64,000 nucleotides of DNA, taken from Bacillus multifaciens. GTDB taxonomy: Bacteria > Bacillota > Bacilli > Bacillales > Bacillaceae_G. Of this stretch, positions 18,412 through 26,426 are shown one piece after another. Position 1 is the first letter of the stretch; each line of letters starts with the position of its first letter. Both the position numbers and the translations under genes were made by a program. The stretch lies in contig NZ_JAVBXD010000006.1 in assembly GCF_030756675.1 (NCBI RefSeq), positions 1 to 64,000 of the forward strand, given 5' to 3'. The notes under the pieces were generated by a model that saw nothing but the letters and a program-made list of their open reading frames with translations, was not told the DNA's origin and did not search any database.

Positions 18412-18486
18412 ATGATGAAAGTAACTGTATACGTAGCACCTGTTTCACAATCAAATAAATATTCGACCATCCATATGGGGAATTGA
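18412..18486 (+). CDS. 24-residue leader-like peptide
   Basis: It begins MMKVTVYVAPVSQS and stops after 24 residues. An optimal AAAGGAGG lies about 10 bp upstream, and the strong promoter at 18343 drives it. It is followed by two tandem terminators and then the YrzI-like gene. It resembles the first part of a longer product or a leader peptide; no known family is recognised. Confidence 0.55.
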   Translation: MMKVTVYVAPVSQSNKYSTIHMGN

Positions 18487-18517
18487 AAATCGTGTTTACT
18501 ATGATTTAAATTATTCT

Positions 18518-18552
18518 GCCACAGGAGGTCGGATGCCTCCCTGTGGCTTTTT
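18518..18552 (+). terminator. First of two tandem hairpins (attenuator-like)
   Basis: GCCACAGGAGG pairs with CCTCCCTGTGGC and is followed by TTTTT. It lies 31 bp after the 24-residue ORF. Confidence 0.75.
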
Positions 18553-18560
18553 CATGCCTT

Positions 18561-18595
18561 GCCGCAGGAGCACTCTGTCTTCCTGTGGCTTTTTT
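18561..18595 (+). terminator. Second tandem hairpin
   Basis: GCCGCAGGAG pairs with CTTCCTGTGGC and is followed by TTTTTT. Its sequence is a near-duplicate of the first hairpin. Confidence 0.75.
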
Positions 18596-18649
18596 GTGCG
18601 ATTTTCATATTCTTATGATTTTATACACTTGAAAGGGGTTAAAAATAAT

Positions 18650-18790
18650 ATGACATTTCATGTATTCTTTTTAACGATTACGATTCAAAAGACTCGTCTA
18701 TCTGAAGAAGAACTTGAACATAAACAACGTGTTCAACAAATCGTGGACGAAGTAAAAGATCGTCAAATATCGTTTTATAACCATCTGTAA
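18650..18790 (+). CDS. YrzI family small protein
   Basis: This 46-residue protein begins MTFHVFFLTITIQKTRLSEE and continues as a charged helix. The hydrophobic start, ITIQK and LSEEE pattern is that of the YrzI family of Bacillus, whose role is unknown. GAAAGGGG precedes the ATG at good spacing. It follows two terminators, so its own transcript would be made only on read-through or from a nearby promoter. Confidence 0.8.
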   Translation: MTFHVFFLTITIQKTRLSEEELEHKQRVQQIVDEVKDRQISFYNHL

Positions 18791-18828
18791 TTTCGAATAC
18801 CAAATAACGATGAAAGGAGATATTTAAA

Positions 18829-18885
18829 ATGATTTTATCTAAGCGAAAAATTATGATTTGGATTGTAGAGGTAGACTCCGCATAA
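18829..18885 (+). CDS. 18-residue small ORF
   Basis: The peptide MILSKRKIMIWIVEVDSA is preceded by AAAGGAGA at 8-bp spacing. It lies 38 bp after the YrzI-like gene on the same strand, third in the small-ORF cluster. The rest of 18886-19085 shows nothing further. The coding call depends only on the ribosome binding site. Confidence 0.4.
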   Translation: MILSKRKIMIWIVEVDSA

Positions 18886-19085
18886 CTTAGTATTTCTTAA
18901 GTTTGGATTACGAATAAATAGAGCTATTGAAAATTACCTCTGTCAAGTTTGCAACATACAGTAATACAGTATATAAAATCAAAAAACATACTGTTTGAAT
19001 AGTTCGAGAGGAATCATTTTTTAAATTAGAAACATGCTCTCATCAATCGACCTTTTATCGGTTAAAATCTGATATGCAAACAAAA

Positions 19086-19120
19086 ACAAGGTTGCTATAA
19101 ATAATTATAAGCAACCTTGT
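19086..19120. terminator. Terminator between small-ORF cluster and sulP
   Basis: ACAAGGTTGCT pairs with AGCAACCTTGT. It is followed on the minus strand by TTTTTG and on the plus strand by a T-rich stretch, so it can serve both sides. Confidence 0.75.
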
Positions 19121-19144
19121 TCACAATTTTTATTCATTACTTTT

Positions 19145-20908
19145 TTAAAAATCTAATGCATTCACTTTATCTTTTACTTTATTCACTTTCTGAGGTTGTT
19201 GAGAAAGTTGGCTGCATTCACGAAACGCAAAATGTTTACAACCTATACACTTTTTCGTATCCAAATGTTCTAAAGCGTAGTTAATTGCATCCCCTGTATG
19301 CTCAAAGAAGTTCTGTTCCGCAATCTCAGCATATAGTCCATTTCTAACTAAAGTTGTTTTTAGTTCAGATTGAATTCCTGAGACTAGAAGTATACCACCT
19401 TGTTGTTTAAAAGAATGAACAATACTTCTAAAATAAGACTCTCCCGTCGTATCAATAAAAGGAACTTTCCCCATTCGTAAAATTAAAACTTTCGGTTTAT
19501 AATGAATGGTTGCTAATATATTTTGTTCAAATGTTTGAGCAGCACCAAAGAATAATGGACCTTCTATTGTATAAATACTAATTTGCGGACAATCATGAGC
19601 CTTATTCACCACATGTGGTAACAATTTTTCATTCTTTTTCGAATGATCTGGAAGCACTTTTGATATAACTAGCATGTTGCTCATACGTTTTGTAAATAAA
19701 ATAATAGCTAAAATAAGACCGATTTCTACAGCTGTTGTTAAACTTGTAAATACAGTTAACAAAAATGTTACAACTAATACAAGAGAATCTCCGCTCTTCA
19801 TTTTAAGGATATGGGCAAAATGTTTTTGTTCACTCATGTTCCAAGCTACTACCATTAAAATAGGAGCCATACTCGCAAGTGGAATGTGCGAAGCATACGG
19901 AGCTAATAATATAAGTATTAATAAAACAAAGATTCCATGAATAACACCTGATATCGGTGAAGTAGCTCCGCTCTTAATATTAGTTGCTGTTCGAGCAATT
20001 GCTCCAGTTGCCGGAATACCTCCAAATAATGGTGTCACAATATTGGCAATTCCCTGCCCAATAAGTTCTTTGTTACTATTGTGTTTACTATTTGTCATAC
20101 CATCTGCCACGACAGCGGATAGAAGAGATTCAATACCACCGAGCATCGCAATTACAAATGCCGGACCCATCAGCTGTTTGATACGCTCGAATGTAATTTC
20201 TGGTACATGAAACTGCGGAAGTGTATTAGGTATTGTACCATATGCTGTACCGATAGTGGGTACATGGCCTGAGAAAAATACCGTTGCAATTAAAGTTGAA
20301 ATTACAATCGCTACTAATGAACCAGGCACTTTTGGAAAGATTTTTGGTGTTACGAGTATAACAACAAGACAAATGAAAGCTGTTATAATGCTATAAAAAT
20401 TGATGGTATCAATATGAATAAAGATTTCGTTCAGATTTGCTATAAATGCCTCATGCTTTTTTATACCTGTTAAACCTAAAAAGCTAGCAATTTGCCCTAT
20501 AAAAATAGTAACAGCAATACCTGATGTAAAACCAACTGTTACAGGACGCGGGATAAACTTAATTAAAGATCCCAATTTAAAAATCCCCATTAAACATAAA
20601 AGAATTCCAGCTAATAAGCCCGCCAGTAACAAATTTTCATATCCATAGGTAATTACAATACTTAAAAGAATCGGAACAAAAGCACCTGTCGGCCCTCCTA
20701 TTTGATATCTTGAACCACCAAATAGCGCAGTTAAAATTCCAGCAATACATGTAGTATAAATCCCATACTCTGGTTTAACCCCAGAAGCTATAGCAAAAGA
20801 CATAGCAAGTGGAATCGCAACAACTCCGACAATCGTTCCTGAAAGAAGATCCTTTTGAAAGTGCCCCAATGAGTATCCTTCAAATCTTCCTGTAAATAAC
20901 CCTTTCAT
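19145..20908 (-). CDS. SulP family anion permease with STAS domain
   Basis: This 587-residue protein has a SulP/SLC26 membrane domain (residues about 15-420, with VVAIPLAMSFAIASGV and GGPTGAFVP) and a cytoplasmic STAS domain (about 440-560). Family members carry sulfate, bicarbonate or other anions. The C-terminus adds an unusual Cys motif, CIGCKHFAFREC. AGAAGGG precedes the ATG. It lies 110 bp behind an ArsR regulator and a Cys-rich protein on the same strand and is likely controlled with them. The transported anion cannot be told. Confidence 0.88.
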   Translation of the reverse strand: MKGLFTGRFEGYSLGHFQKDLLSGTIVGVVAIPLAMSFAIASGVKPEYGIYTTCIAGILTALFGGSRYQIGGPTGAFVPILLSIVITYGYENLLLAGLLAGILLCLMGIFKLGSLIKFIPRPVTVGFTSGIAVTIFIGQIASFLGLTGIKKHEAFIANLNEIFIHIDTINFYSIITAFICLVVILVTPKIFPKVPGSLVAIVISTLIATVFFSGHVPTIGTAYGTIPNTLPQFHVPEITFERIKQLMGPAFVIAMLGGIESLLSAVVADGMTNSKHNSNKELIGQGIANIVTPLFGGIPATGAIARTATNIKSGATSPISGVIHGIFVLLILILLAPYASHIPLASMAPILMVVAWNMSEQKHFAHILKMKSGDSLVLVVTFLLTVFTSLTTAVEIGLILAIILFTKRMSNMLVISKVLPDHSKKNEKLLPHVVNKAHDCPQISIYTIEGPLFFGAAQTFEQNILATIHYKPKVLILRMGKVPFIDTTGESYFRSIVHSFKQQGGILLVSGIQSELKTTLVRNGLYAEIAEQNFFEHTGDAINYALEHLDTKKCIGCKHFAFRECSQLSQQPQKVNKVKDKVNALDF

Positions 20909-21018
20909 TATAAACCCTTCTTTTCTGTTTTAATAAATCTTACTTTTTCCAAAAAATTAACTACCTCTTAATAAATTTGAATTGTAAATACATATTCTTA
21001 TATAAAGAAATCGTTAAC

Positions 21019-21459
21019 TTAATATTTACTAAACGTTTTGCTCAAATGACGTTCTAATTCACCTATATCTCCGTTCTCTTGTGCAAAAGTTTTCAATCTT
21101 TTTGCTAAAAGCAATCCATCTCGACTATCTAGCTTTTTCATATCTATAAATGATGTAATCTTTACTGTCTCTGGTGTATTATCCCTACGAAACATTTGCC
21201 CCGGAATTTCACTCCAAAAACGATTCCATTCATCCAGTAATCCTATTTGATCAAATAAAAAACTTTGAATCCCACATAACCAAGCTGTACAAGCCGTATT
21301 TCTCTTCTGACACCCAACATTATCTTGTAAATGCTGGCATGAAAAACAACAAGAATTCCCGCTCTTAATACAAACTTTACAAACGTGATAAGCTCCTACT
21401 GAGCGAAATATCTCAATTCCATGTTGAATAATAACGTCTTTCTTAACTTCGATACTCAA
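21019..21459 (-). CDS. Cysteine-rich protein in ArsR-SulP operon
   Basis: This 146-residue protein has eight Cys within residues 27-62 (CKVC, CCFSC, C, C and C spaced over 36 residues), which could bind a metal or an iron-sulfur cluster. The C-terminal half is an ordinary soluble domain. I do not recognise the family. The TTG start follows AAGGAGGGGG, and the gene overlaps the ArsR gene by 17 bp, showing translational coupling. Its place between an ArsR regulator and an anion permease with a Cys tail suggests a redox or metal/sulfur-linked role (inference). Confidence 0.75.
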   Translation of the reverse strand: MSIEVKKDVIIQHGIEIFRSVGAYHVCKVCIKSGNSCCFSCQHLQDNVGCQKRNTACTAWLCGIQSFLFDQIGLLDEWNRFWSEIPGQMFRRDNTPETVKITSFIDMKKLDSRDGLLLAKRLKTFAQENGDIGELERHLSKTFSKY

Positions 21460-21799
21460 CCCCCTCCTTAACTATGTTTTTATCATCATCTTCTAACATT
21501 GAAATCGTATCAATTAAATGGTTATTAAAAATTGCTCGTGCAACTTCGAGTAAATTCATAATCATTGGATCTCGAAGAGCGTATAAAACTCTTTTCCCAT
21601 CTTTCGTACCAACAACAATATTTTTTGCACGTAGTACACTTAACTGTTGTGAAACTGCCGATCCTTCCTTATTCAGAATACTTTGAAGTTCATTTACACT
21701 TTTTTCACCCTCTGATAACAATTCGAGAATTCGGATCCGTAAAGGATGTGATAAGGCTTTAAAGAAGTCAGCCTTAAACTGTTGCATTTCGTTTCCCAT
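21443..21799 (-). CDS. ArsR/SmtB family transcriptional repressor
   Basis: This 118-residue winged-helix protein begins FKALSHPLRIRILELL and has the recognition helix region EGSAVSQQLSVLRAKNIV. It contains no Cys and only two His, so it lacks the classical metal or thiol sensor sites of the family. GGAGGCG precedes the ATG. It is the first gene of an operon with the Cys-rich protein and the SulP permease. A long palindrome over its promoter is the likely autoregulatory operator. Confidence 0.9.
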   Translation of the reverse strand: MGNEMQQFKADFFKALSHPLRIRILELLSEGEKSVNELQSILNKEGSAVSQQLSVLRAKNIVVGTKDGKRVLYALRDPMIMNLLEVARAIFNNHLIDTISMLEDDDKNIVKEGVEYRS

Positions 21800-21836
21800 T
21801 CAAACGCCTCCATTACTTACTTTTAAAGACTTTACA

Positions 21837-21880
21837 AGTATTCTATACATCTTCAAATGTTTGAATATGTATAGAATACT
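21837..21880. promoter_or_regulatory. 44-bp palindromic operator of ArsR operon
   Basis: AGTATTCTATACAT and ATGTATAGAATACT are perfect inverted repeats that flank TTCAAA-TG-TTTGAA. The whole forms one dyad with a single mismatched pair. It overlaps the -10 box and lies just downstream of the promoter, as an ArsR-family repressor site would. Confidence 0.8.
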
Positions 21881-21901
21881 GCTATAGTTAGTAATTTTCA
21901 A
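21873..21901 (-). promoter_or_regulatory. Sigma-A promoter of ArsR-SulP operon
   Basis: On the minus strand TTGAAA, a 17-bp spacer and TATTCT. The -10 box lies in the palindrome. Confidence 0.65.
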
Positions 21902-21990
21902 TACAAATTTTTAACCATTAAAAAGGCCCAAAATTCAAAAAATCCTATGTATATTTTAATTATTCGTATTACAATTATACTTAGAACGAA

Positions 21991-22020
21991 AGAAGACCAG
22001 TTACACTCTGTAACCGGTCC
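21991..22020. terminator. Terminator after AI-2E transporter gene
   Basis: GACCAGTTAC pairs with GTAACCGGTC (one mismatch) around a short loop, with TTCTTTC following on the minus strand. Confidence 0.75.
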
Positions 22021-22025
22021 TCTTT

Positions 22026-23108
22026 TTATTTCTTATTTCTTTTCATTTTAAAAAGCCTAACTAAGTTTGAAATGATTGTTTTCAGTACAGCATAAGTTGG
22101 TACAGCTAAAATCATTCCAATAATTCCAGCAAAATTTCCGACACCAAGAATCAACATGATAATTGTTAAAGGATGAATATTTAATTTCTCACTCATAATT
22201 CGCGGTGATAAAATGTTACTCTCAAATTGCTGAACAATCGTTACTACAACAATAACCCATAACGCCTGCATCGGCGATACAAAAAGACCAACAATAACCG
22301 CTGGTGCCGCTCCTATAAACGGACCTAAATTTGGAATAATATTCGTAAATGCTGCCACAATCCCTAAAATAAAAGCATAAGGCAACCCAATGATTAAATA
22401 ACCAACAAACGTGAAAGCTCCGACAAATAAACAAACAAGTGCTTGACCTTGAATATAAGCTGCAAGCGTTTCATTCGTTTCTTTAAAAAGACGAAACCCT
22501 TCTTCACGATAAGATTCTGGTAAAAAACGAACTGCTGCTCCAGGGAATTTATGACCATCTTTAAACATATAAAACAAAATAAATGGAACTGTGAAAACAA
22601 CCAATGCAACGTTTGTTATTATTCCAAATAATGCTGTTGCACTCGCTGTAAGCGTATTTGGTATCTCTTTCAAATACGCAAGAGCGTTCTTTTCTAACGT
22701 CTGTAACGAAACATAATCCTGTGTTGTAAGCCATTGAAATAGCTTATGATTTGATAAATCTGCTATGTATTCTTTCCCCACTTTAATATACGTTGGCATA
22801 TTCGTTACTAAATCCATCAACTGATGAGATACAGTTGGAACAACAACGCCAACTGCAACAGCTATTAATGAAATAATAAAGACATATAGTAACAAAATTG
22901 ATAAGCTGCGTGGTACCTTTTTGTTCTCTAAAAAAAGTAACACGGGATTAAACATAAAATACAAAAATGCCGCAATTAAAATAGGGAAAAATAAAGTGGA
23001 TATAAAAATACCGATTGGTTGAAATAAAAACGAAATTTTTGTACAGATAAAAATAATCGCTACAACCATCAATACTTCTAATGTCCAAAAATGAACTTTT
23101 GATTTCAA
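22026..23108 (-). CDS. AI-2E (PerM/YdbI) family transporter
   Basis: This 360-residue protein has about eight membrane segments, with the long amphipathic region and the conserved GxPYAFILGIVAAFTNIIPNLGPFIG motif of the AI-2E transporter family. Members have been linked to autoinducer or Na+/Li+ export, but the substrate here is unknown. The TTG start has AAAGGAGG about 8 bp upstream. It is a single gene. Confidence 0.88.
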   Translation of the reverse strand: MKSKVHFWTLEVLMVVAIIFICTKISFLFQPIGIFISTLFFPILIAAFLYFMFNPVLLFLENKKVPRSLSILLLYVFIISLIAVAVGVVVPTVSHQLMDLVTNMPTYIKVGKEYIADLSNHKLFQWLTTQDYVSLQTLEKNALAYLKEIPNTLTASATALFGIITNVALVVFTVPFILFYMFKDGHKFPGAAVRFLPESYREEGFRLFKETNETLAAYIQGQALVCLFVGAFTFVGYLIIGLPYAFILGIVAAFTNIIPNLGPFIGAAPAVIVGLFVSPMQALWVIVVVTIVQQFESNILSPRIMSEKLNIHPLTIIMLILGVGNFAGIIGMILAVPTYAVLKTIISNLVRLFKMKRNKK

Positions 23109-23261
23109 AAAAAGTGCCTCCTTTTAAATTTCTTCTATACATTGTAACAAATTGTAGCAAAAATTTATATGCTATTTCCACGTTCTATATTCCAAAACAT
23201 AAATAAATACACTACAATAAAGGCATACGTGAAACTTTTGTCAGTAGAGTTTTCATTCTAT

Positions 23262-23385
23262 GATGATTATTAGTTGAACCAATCGGACTTTTACGGGCGG
23301 TTATTCCTTCCCTATCTCCTTTGTATATCTCAAAGTCCTGAAGTGAGGATTCAATTGTCCGTAAGTAGCAAGATAAAAATTTGCA
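23262..23385 (+). repeat. Degenerate bcr-like repeat (second family)
   Basis: TTAGTTGAACCAATCGGACT is followed by a TTACGG-type block, a C-rich stretch and a closing TTGTCCGTAAG. The same order is found inverted at 53219-53365. It lies in the 5' region of the HNH-like gene. Confidence 0.55.
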
Positions 23386-23402
23386 ACTAAAAGGTGATAA
23401 TT

Positions 23403-24215
23403 ATGCCAATATGCAGTATATGTAGAGATGATAAACAATGTATAGAACAATATGTAATTCCAGAAGTGTTATGTGGATATTACTATATCAGCACTGTGTG
23501 TGAAACATGCCATGAAAACGCGCTAGCAAGTATAGATCGTCTATTAATTAGTCATAAATTAATCCAGTATAAAATTGATCAACTTAAACATCAAATTGAC
23601 TCTCCTCTTCTTCTAGATATATATAATGAAGAAGAATATGCAAATGAAGAAACGGAAAGTGATGAGTTCCAATTCTCAAATTCTCTCATTATGAAACTAT
23701 GTAAAAGACACGATATCTCACTTCATGATGAAATATGGAAAGAAGAACGAGTAACAAGAGTTGCGGGTTCTATTCAACGTGAATTACTCCTTGATAACCG
23801 CAAATATAAAATGGGTTTACTGAAAATGGCTTACTTATTTGCTGCAAATACAATAGATGGTTATTTTCATGACCCTGATGCAGTAGTTATTTCTAACATT
23901 TTATCTAACATAGATTTCATTGAATTAAAAGATAGAAATATTGTACGAGAGTTAAGTAAAAGTTCATTATGGAACACTTTAAATACCGATTGCGAAAACC
24001 ACTATTTTATTCTACTAAGCGACAAAGATGGATTATTTTGTTTTATTCGCCTCTTTGATGTGTTTGATGTGGTTGTTCATCTATCTAGAAAAAGATACAA
24101 TCTCCCGTCACCAATTGTTGGTATAAATGATGCAATCAATCAAGAATTTTATACAAAAAGCTTAAAAGAATATATGAATGGATTATTTAAGCCAACAAAC
24201 GGAATTCAATCTTAA
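23403..24215 (+). CDS. HNH-like zinc-finger protein
   Basis: This 270-residue protein has an N-terminal Cys4 knuckle, CSICRDDKQC then YVIPEV and VCETCHE, arranged like an HNH endonuclease core (CxxC, IP, CxxCH). A clear catalytic His before the IP motif is missing, so nuclease activity is doubtful. The remaining 200 residues are not recognised. The ATG at 23403 was chosen because AAAAGGTG precedes it. It stands alone with its own terminator. Confidence 0.6.
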   Translation: MPICSICRDDKQCIEQYVIPEVLCGYYYISTVCETCHENALASIDRLLISHKLIQYKIDQLKHQIDSPLLLDIYNEEEYANEETESDEFQFSNSLIMKLCKRHDISLHDEIWKEERVTRVAGSIQRELLLDNRKYKMGLLKMAYLFAANTIDGYFHDPDAVVISNILSNIDFIELKDRNIVRELSKSSLWNTLNTDCENHYFILLSDKDGLFCFIRLFDVFDVVVHLSRKRYNLPSPIVGINDAINQEFYTKSLKEYMNGLFKPTNGIQS

Positions 24216-24232
24216 AAAGTCAATGTAATCCC

Positions 24233-24260
24233 AAAAGGAGAACGTACGCTCTCCTTTTTT
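24233..24260 (+). terminator. Terminator after HNH-like gene
   Basis: AAAAGGAGA pairs with TCTCCTTTT around an 8-base loop and is followed by more T residues. Confidence 0.8.
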
Positions 24261-24284
24261 ACATGTACAAAATTGTGCTATAAT
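24258..24284 (+). promoter_or_regulatory. Promoter of predicted antitoxin RNA
   Basis: It has an extended -10 box (TGC-TATAAT) with TTTACA 15 bp upstream. It points towards the 3' end of the toxin-like ORF on the other strand. Confidence 0.5.
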
Positions 24285-24289
24285 AACTA

Positions 24290-24468
24290 TGAAAAGAACG
24301 ATACAATCACTTAAACAAGTTTAATTAGCATATAATAAAAAAAAGACTAGCGTGCGGCAACACACTAGTCCCATATAACTCAGCAGAGTGGATTATTCAT
24401 TATCCTATTTGTTTCTCATGAATTAAACAACCCACCTTCTATTGGCGTAGAGTGGGTTGTTATTTTTT
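24290..24468 (+). ncRNA. Predicted antisense antitoxin RNA
   Basis: An RNA started by the promoter at 24258-24284 would end at the AACCCAC/GTGGGTT hairpin followed by TTATTTTTT (24429-24468). It would overlap the 3' end of the toxin-like mRNA, as in Bacillus type I systems such as bsrG/SR4. No longer ORF lies within it. The existence of this RNA is inferred from its signals. Confidence 0.4.
24337..24370 (-). terminator. Terminator of toxin-like mRNA
   Basis: On the minus strand GACTAGTGTG pairs with CGCTAGTC and is followed by eight T residues, about 90 bp beyond the toxin-like stop codon. Confidence 0.7.
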
Positions 24469-24552
24469 GAGCTTATCGATTAATAACACGACAAACGTTA
24501 GCAATGCAACGAGAAAAAGACCACCTTGCAAAAGCAACGAAAGTTCACTCAA
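24460..24552 (-). CDS. Holin-like type I toxin candidate
   Basis: This 30-residue protein begins MSELSLLLQGGLFLVALLTF and continues as one membrane helix with a DKLKK tail. That is the pattern of the putative holin-like toxins of Bacillus. GGAGGTGAT lies 4 bp before a TTG start. A divergent promoter and terminators on both strands around its 3' end support a toxin/antisense-RNA pair. The family match is from memory. Confidence 0.6.
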   Translation of the reverse strand: MSELSLLLQGGLFLVALLTFVVLLIDKLKK

Positions 24553-24652
24553 TTTATCACCTCCCAACACTTAGAGAAGTGATAATAAAACAACCACTCT
24601 GACCATGAGTTACTCTTTCATTTTATCATAAATTTCATTTCTTTACGATGAA

Positions 24653-24821
24653 AACCGGCAAGCTTTATACTTGCGGGTTATTTTATTGTGTTGAGAAAAA
24701 ACAAATGTGACATACTAAGAAAAGGAAGGTAGTCATATGTGGAATTTGTAATCATTCCAAAAGAATAAGCATTACGAAAGAACCCTTACAAACCGAGCAT
24801 TTTATCTTTCGGCTTGTAAGG
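24653..24821. terminator. Two hairpins in the 24.6-24.8 kb gap
   Basis: AACCGGCAAG pairs with CTTGCGGGTT at 24653-24679. CCTTACAAACCGA pairs with TCGGCTTGTAAGG at 24784-24821; read on the minus strand this second hairpin ends in TTCTTTC and is the likely terminator of the four-gene operon that ends at 24845. No gene is seen in this gap. Confidence 0.6.
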
Positions 24822-24844
24822 ATTCATAAATGATCAGCTTTTTA

Positions 24845-25903
24845 TTATTGATGAAGTTGTACTTTATTCATTACTGTATCATAAAACGCTCTCTCATCAT
24901 CCACATTGATGTGAACTTTTGTTACTGTTTTTTGAAACCCATAAAACATAGTTGCCTGCATTGGCTCCACTAACACGATTTCGAGTTTTGCTGGTTCTTT
25001 CATAAACTCGTTTACTGTCGCATCAAAAATTTGTTTTTGTTCAATTTTAGAAGGTAATGCCCCTTTATTATGATGTATGCATTCAATATTACCAAATGGT
25101 ACAATAAGCTGTTTCGTCAACCCAACTTGTAAAATAAGCTCTTTATCAGTTACAACATATGGACATAAACGAATTGCTTGTATTTCTGCTAAGAAAAATA
25201 TCACAGCGTAAATATTTAAGATTAGTAGAATCCATGCTACAATCGGATTCCATTGATGAAGAAAATAATGAAAACCGATTGATTCAATTAAAGTTGCATG
25301 TATAAGCATAATATTAAATGCAATGACACCTGTTTTTTTATGATATGTAAACATTCCTGAATCTGCAGGTACTTTTTTACGCCAAGAAAATAACGCGTAA
25401 TAAAACAACTTACATTCTGATAACAATACATTCACAGCGACACTTTCGAAAACGGAATCGTATACTGCCCTTTCGATGGCATATGAAAAAGATGGATACG
25501 TGAGCTTGTATTTCTTATAAGCACGAACAATCGCAGGTAGTTTTCTTGCTATTTTGTAAAAAAGATACAATTCTAAGCAAAGAAATGCAATTTCCCCGGC
25601 TACTACTATATATGTGACAAACGAATAAGATTCAAAATACGGATTAGGAATAATAAATCTTGCAGCCACATAACCTGCAAGTATCACAGGAAAAATATAT
25701 TTTAGTGAATATCGCCTTCTTATAATCAGTATGTAAGTGACGATTGGAATAGTAAGTATAAAATCAAATAGAGAAGCAAGTACTACTCGGTTTGGTAAAG
25801 GCGACATGATTGGTAGTGCATAAAGAAGAATATTCGAAAGGATAATCAAACTCGTAATAGCAAACCAAATTAACCATCGTTTCTTCGATATAGTATGATT
25901 CAT
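24845..25903 (-). CDS. Membrane protein of unknown function, 4th in operon
   Basis: This 352-residue protein has about seven hydrophobic segments (three pairs in residues 10-120, two more near 195-245) and a C-terminal soluble beta-rich region of about 100 residues that looks PH-like. I do not recognise a specific family. AAGGAATG precedes the ATG. It follows the TPR gene by 14 bp, and a hairpin follows it. Confidence 0.65.
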   Translation of the reverse strand: MNHTISKKRWLIWFAITSLIILSNILLYALPIMSPLPNRVVLASLFDFILTIPIVTYILIIRRRYSLKYIFPVILAGYVAARFIIPNPYFESYSFVTYIVVAGEIAFLCLELYLFYKIARKLPAIVRAYKKYKLTYPSFSYAIERAVYDSVFESVAVNVLLSECKLFYYALFSWRKKVPADSGMFTYHKKTGVIAFNIMLIHATLIESIGFHYFLHQWNPIVAWILLILNIYAVIFFLAEIQAIRLCPYVVTDKELILQVGLTKQLIVPFGNIECIHHNKGALPSKIEQKQIFDATVNEFMKEPAKLEIVLVEPMQATMFYGFQKTVTKVHINVDDERAFYDTVMNKVQLHQ

Positions 25904-25917
25904 GTAATCATTCCTTT

Positions 25918-26391
25918 TTATTTAAAAGTTTCATTTAAATGATCTCTGTAAAATGTAATTGCTCTTTCATAGTTCTTTACACCTTCCGTTTTCACTACCA
26001 CGTCTAGCAGCAGTTTCATCGCATCTTCATGAGATTGTACATTGTACTTTGCAATGGATAAAAATACTTTCATGGCGTCATCATCTGGATAACATTTTAT
26101 TCCCGATTCCAATGTAGCAATAGCTTTCTCATACTCTCCAATACACCGATATGTACTTCCTAAACAAATATAAGCACCTCGCAAACTTTCCCCTTCTAAT
26201 CCTAGTTCAATAGCTTTCTCGTAATACGGGACGGCTTCCGTTTCCATTCCCATAGCATCGTGTGTGTATGCACATTGATACAAAATTTCTGGATTTTGAG
26301 TAAAGTTTGTTAAACTTAACAATATCTCTCTTGATTGGGCAAACTTTTTCTCATTACGTAATTGAATCGCTTTTTTTAATAGATTTTCCAT
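25918..26391 (-). CDS. Tetratricopeptide repeat protein
   Basis: This 157-residue protein is built of TPR-like helical pairs (ILYQCAYTHDAMGMETEAVPYYEKAIE and similar), a protein-interaction scaffold. The ATG at 26391 is preferred; AGGTGGAG lies at close spacing, and a GTG three codons earlier is possible. It lies between the CoaB-like and membrane protein genes in one operon. Confidence 0.75.
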   Translation of the reverse strand: MENLLKKAIQLRNEKKFAQSREILLSLTNFTQNPEILYQCAYTHDAMGMETEAVPYYEKAIELGLEGESLRGAYICLGSTYRCIGEYEKAIATLESGIKCYPDDDAMKVFLSIAKYNVQSHEDAMKLLLDVVVKTEGVKNYERAITFYRDHLNETFK

Positions 26392-26426
26392 CTTCTCCAC
26401 CTACAATATGTATTCTTTTTTAACTC

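Noticed and set aside
18518-18595. CRISPR-like or direct repeat array
   Set aside because: Only two copies, each an inverted repeat with a T-run, so they are terminators.
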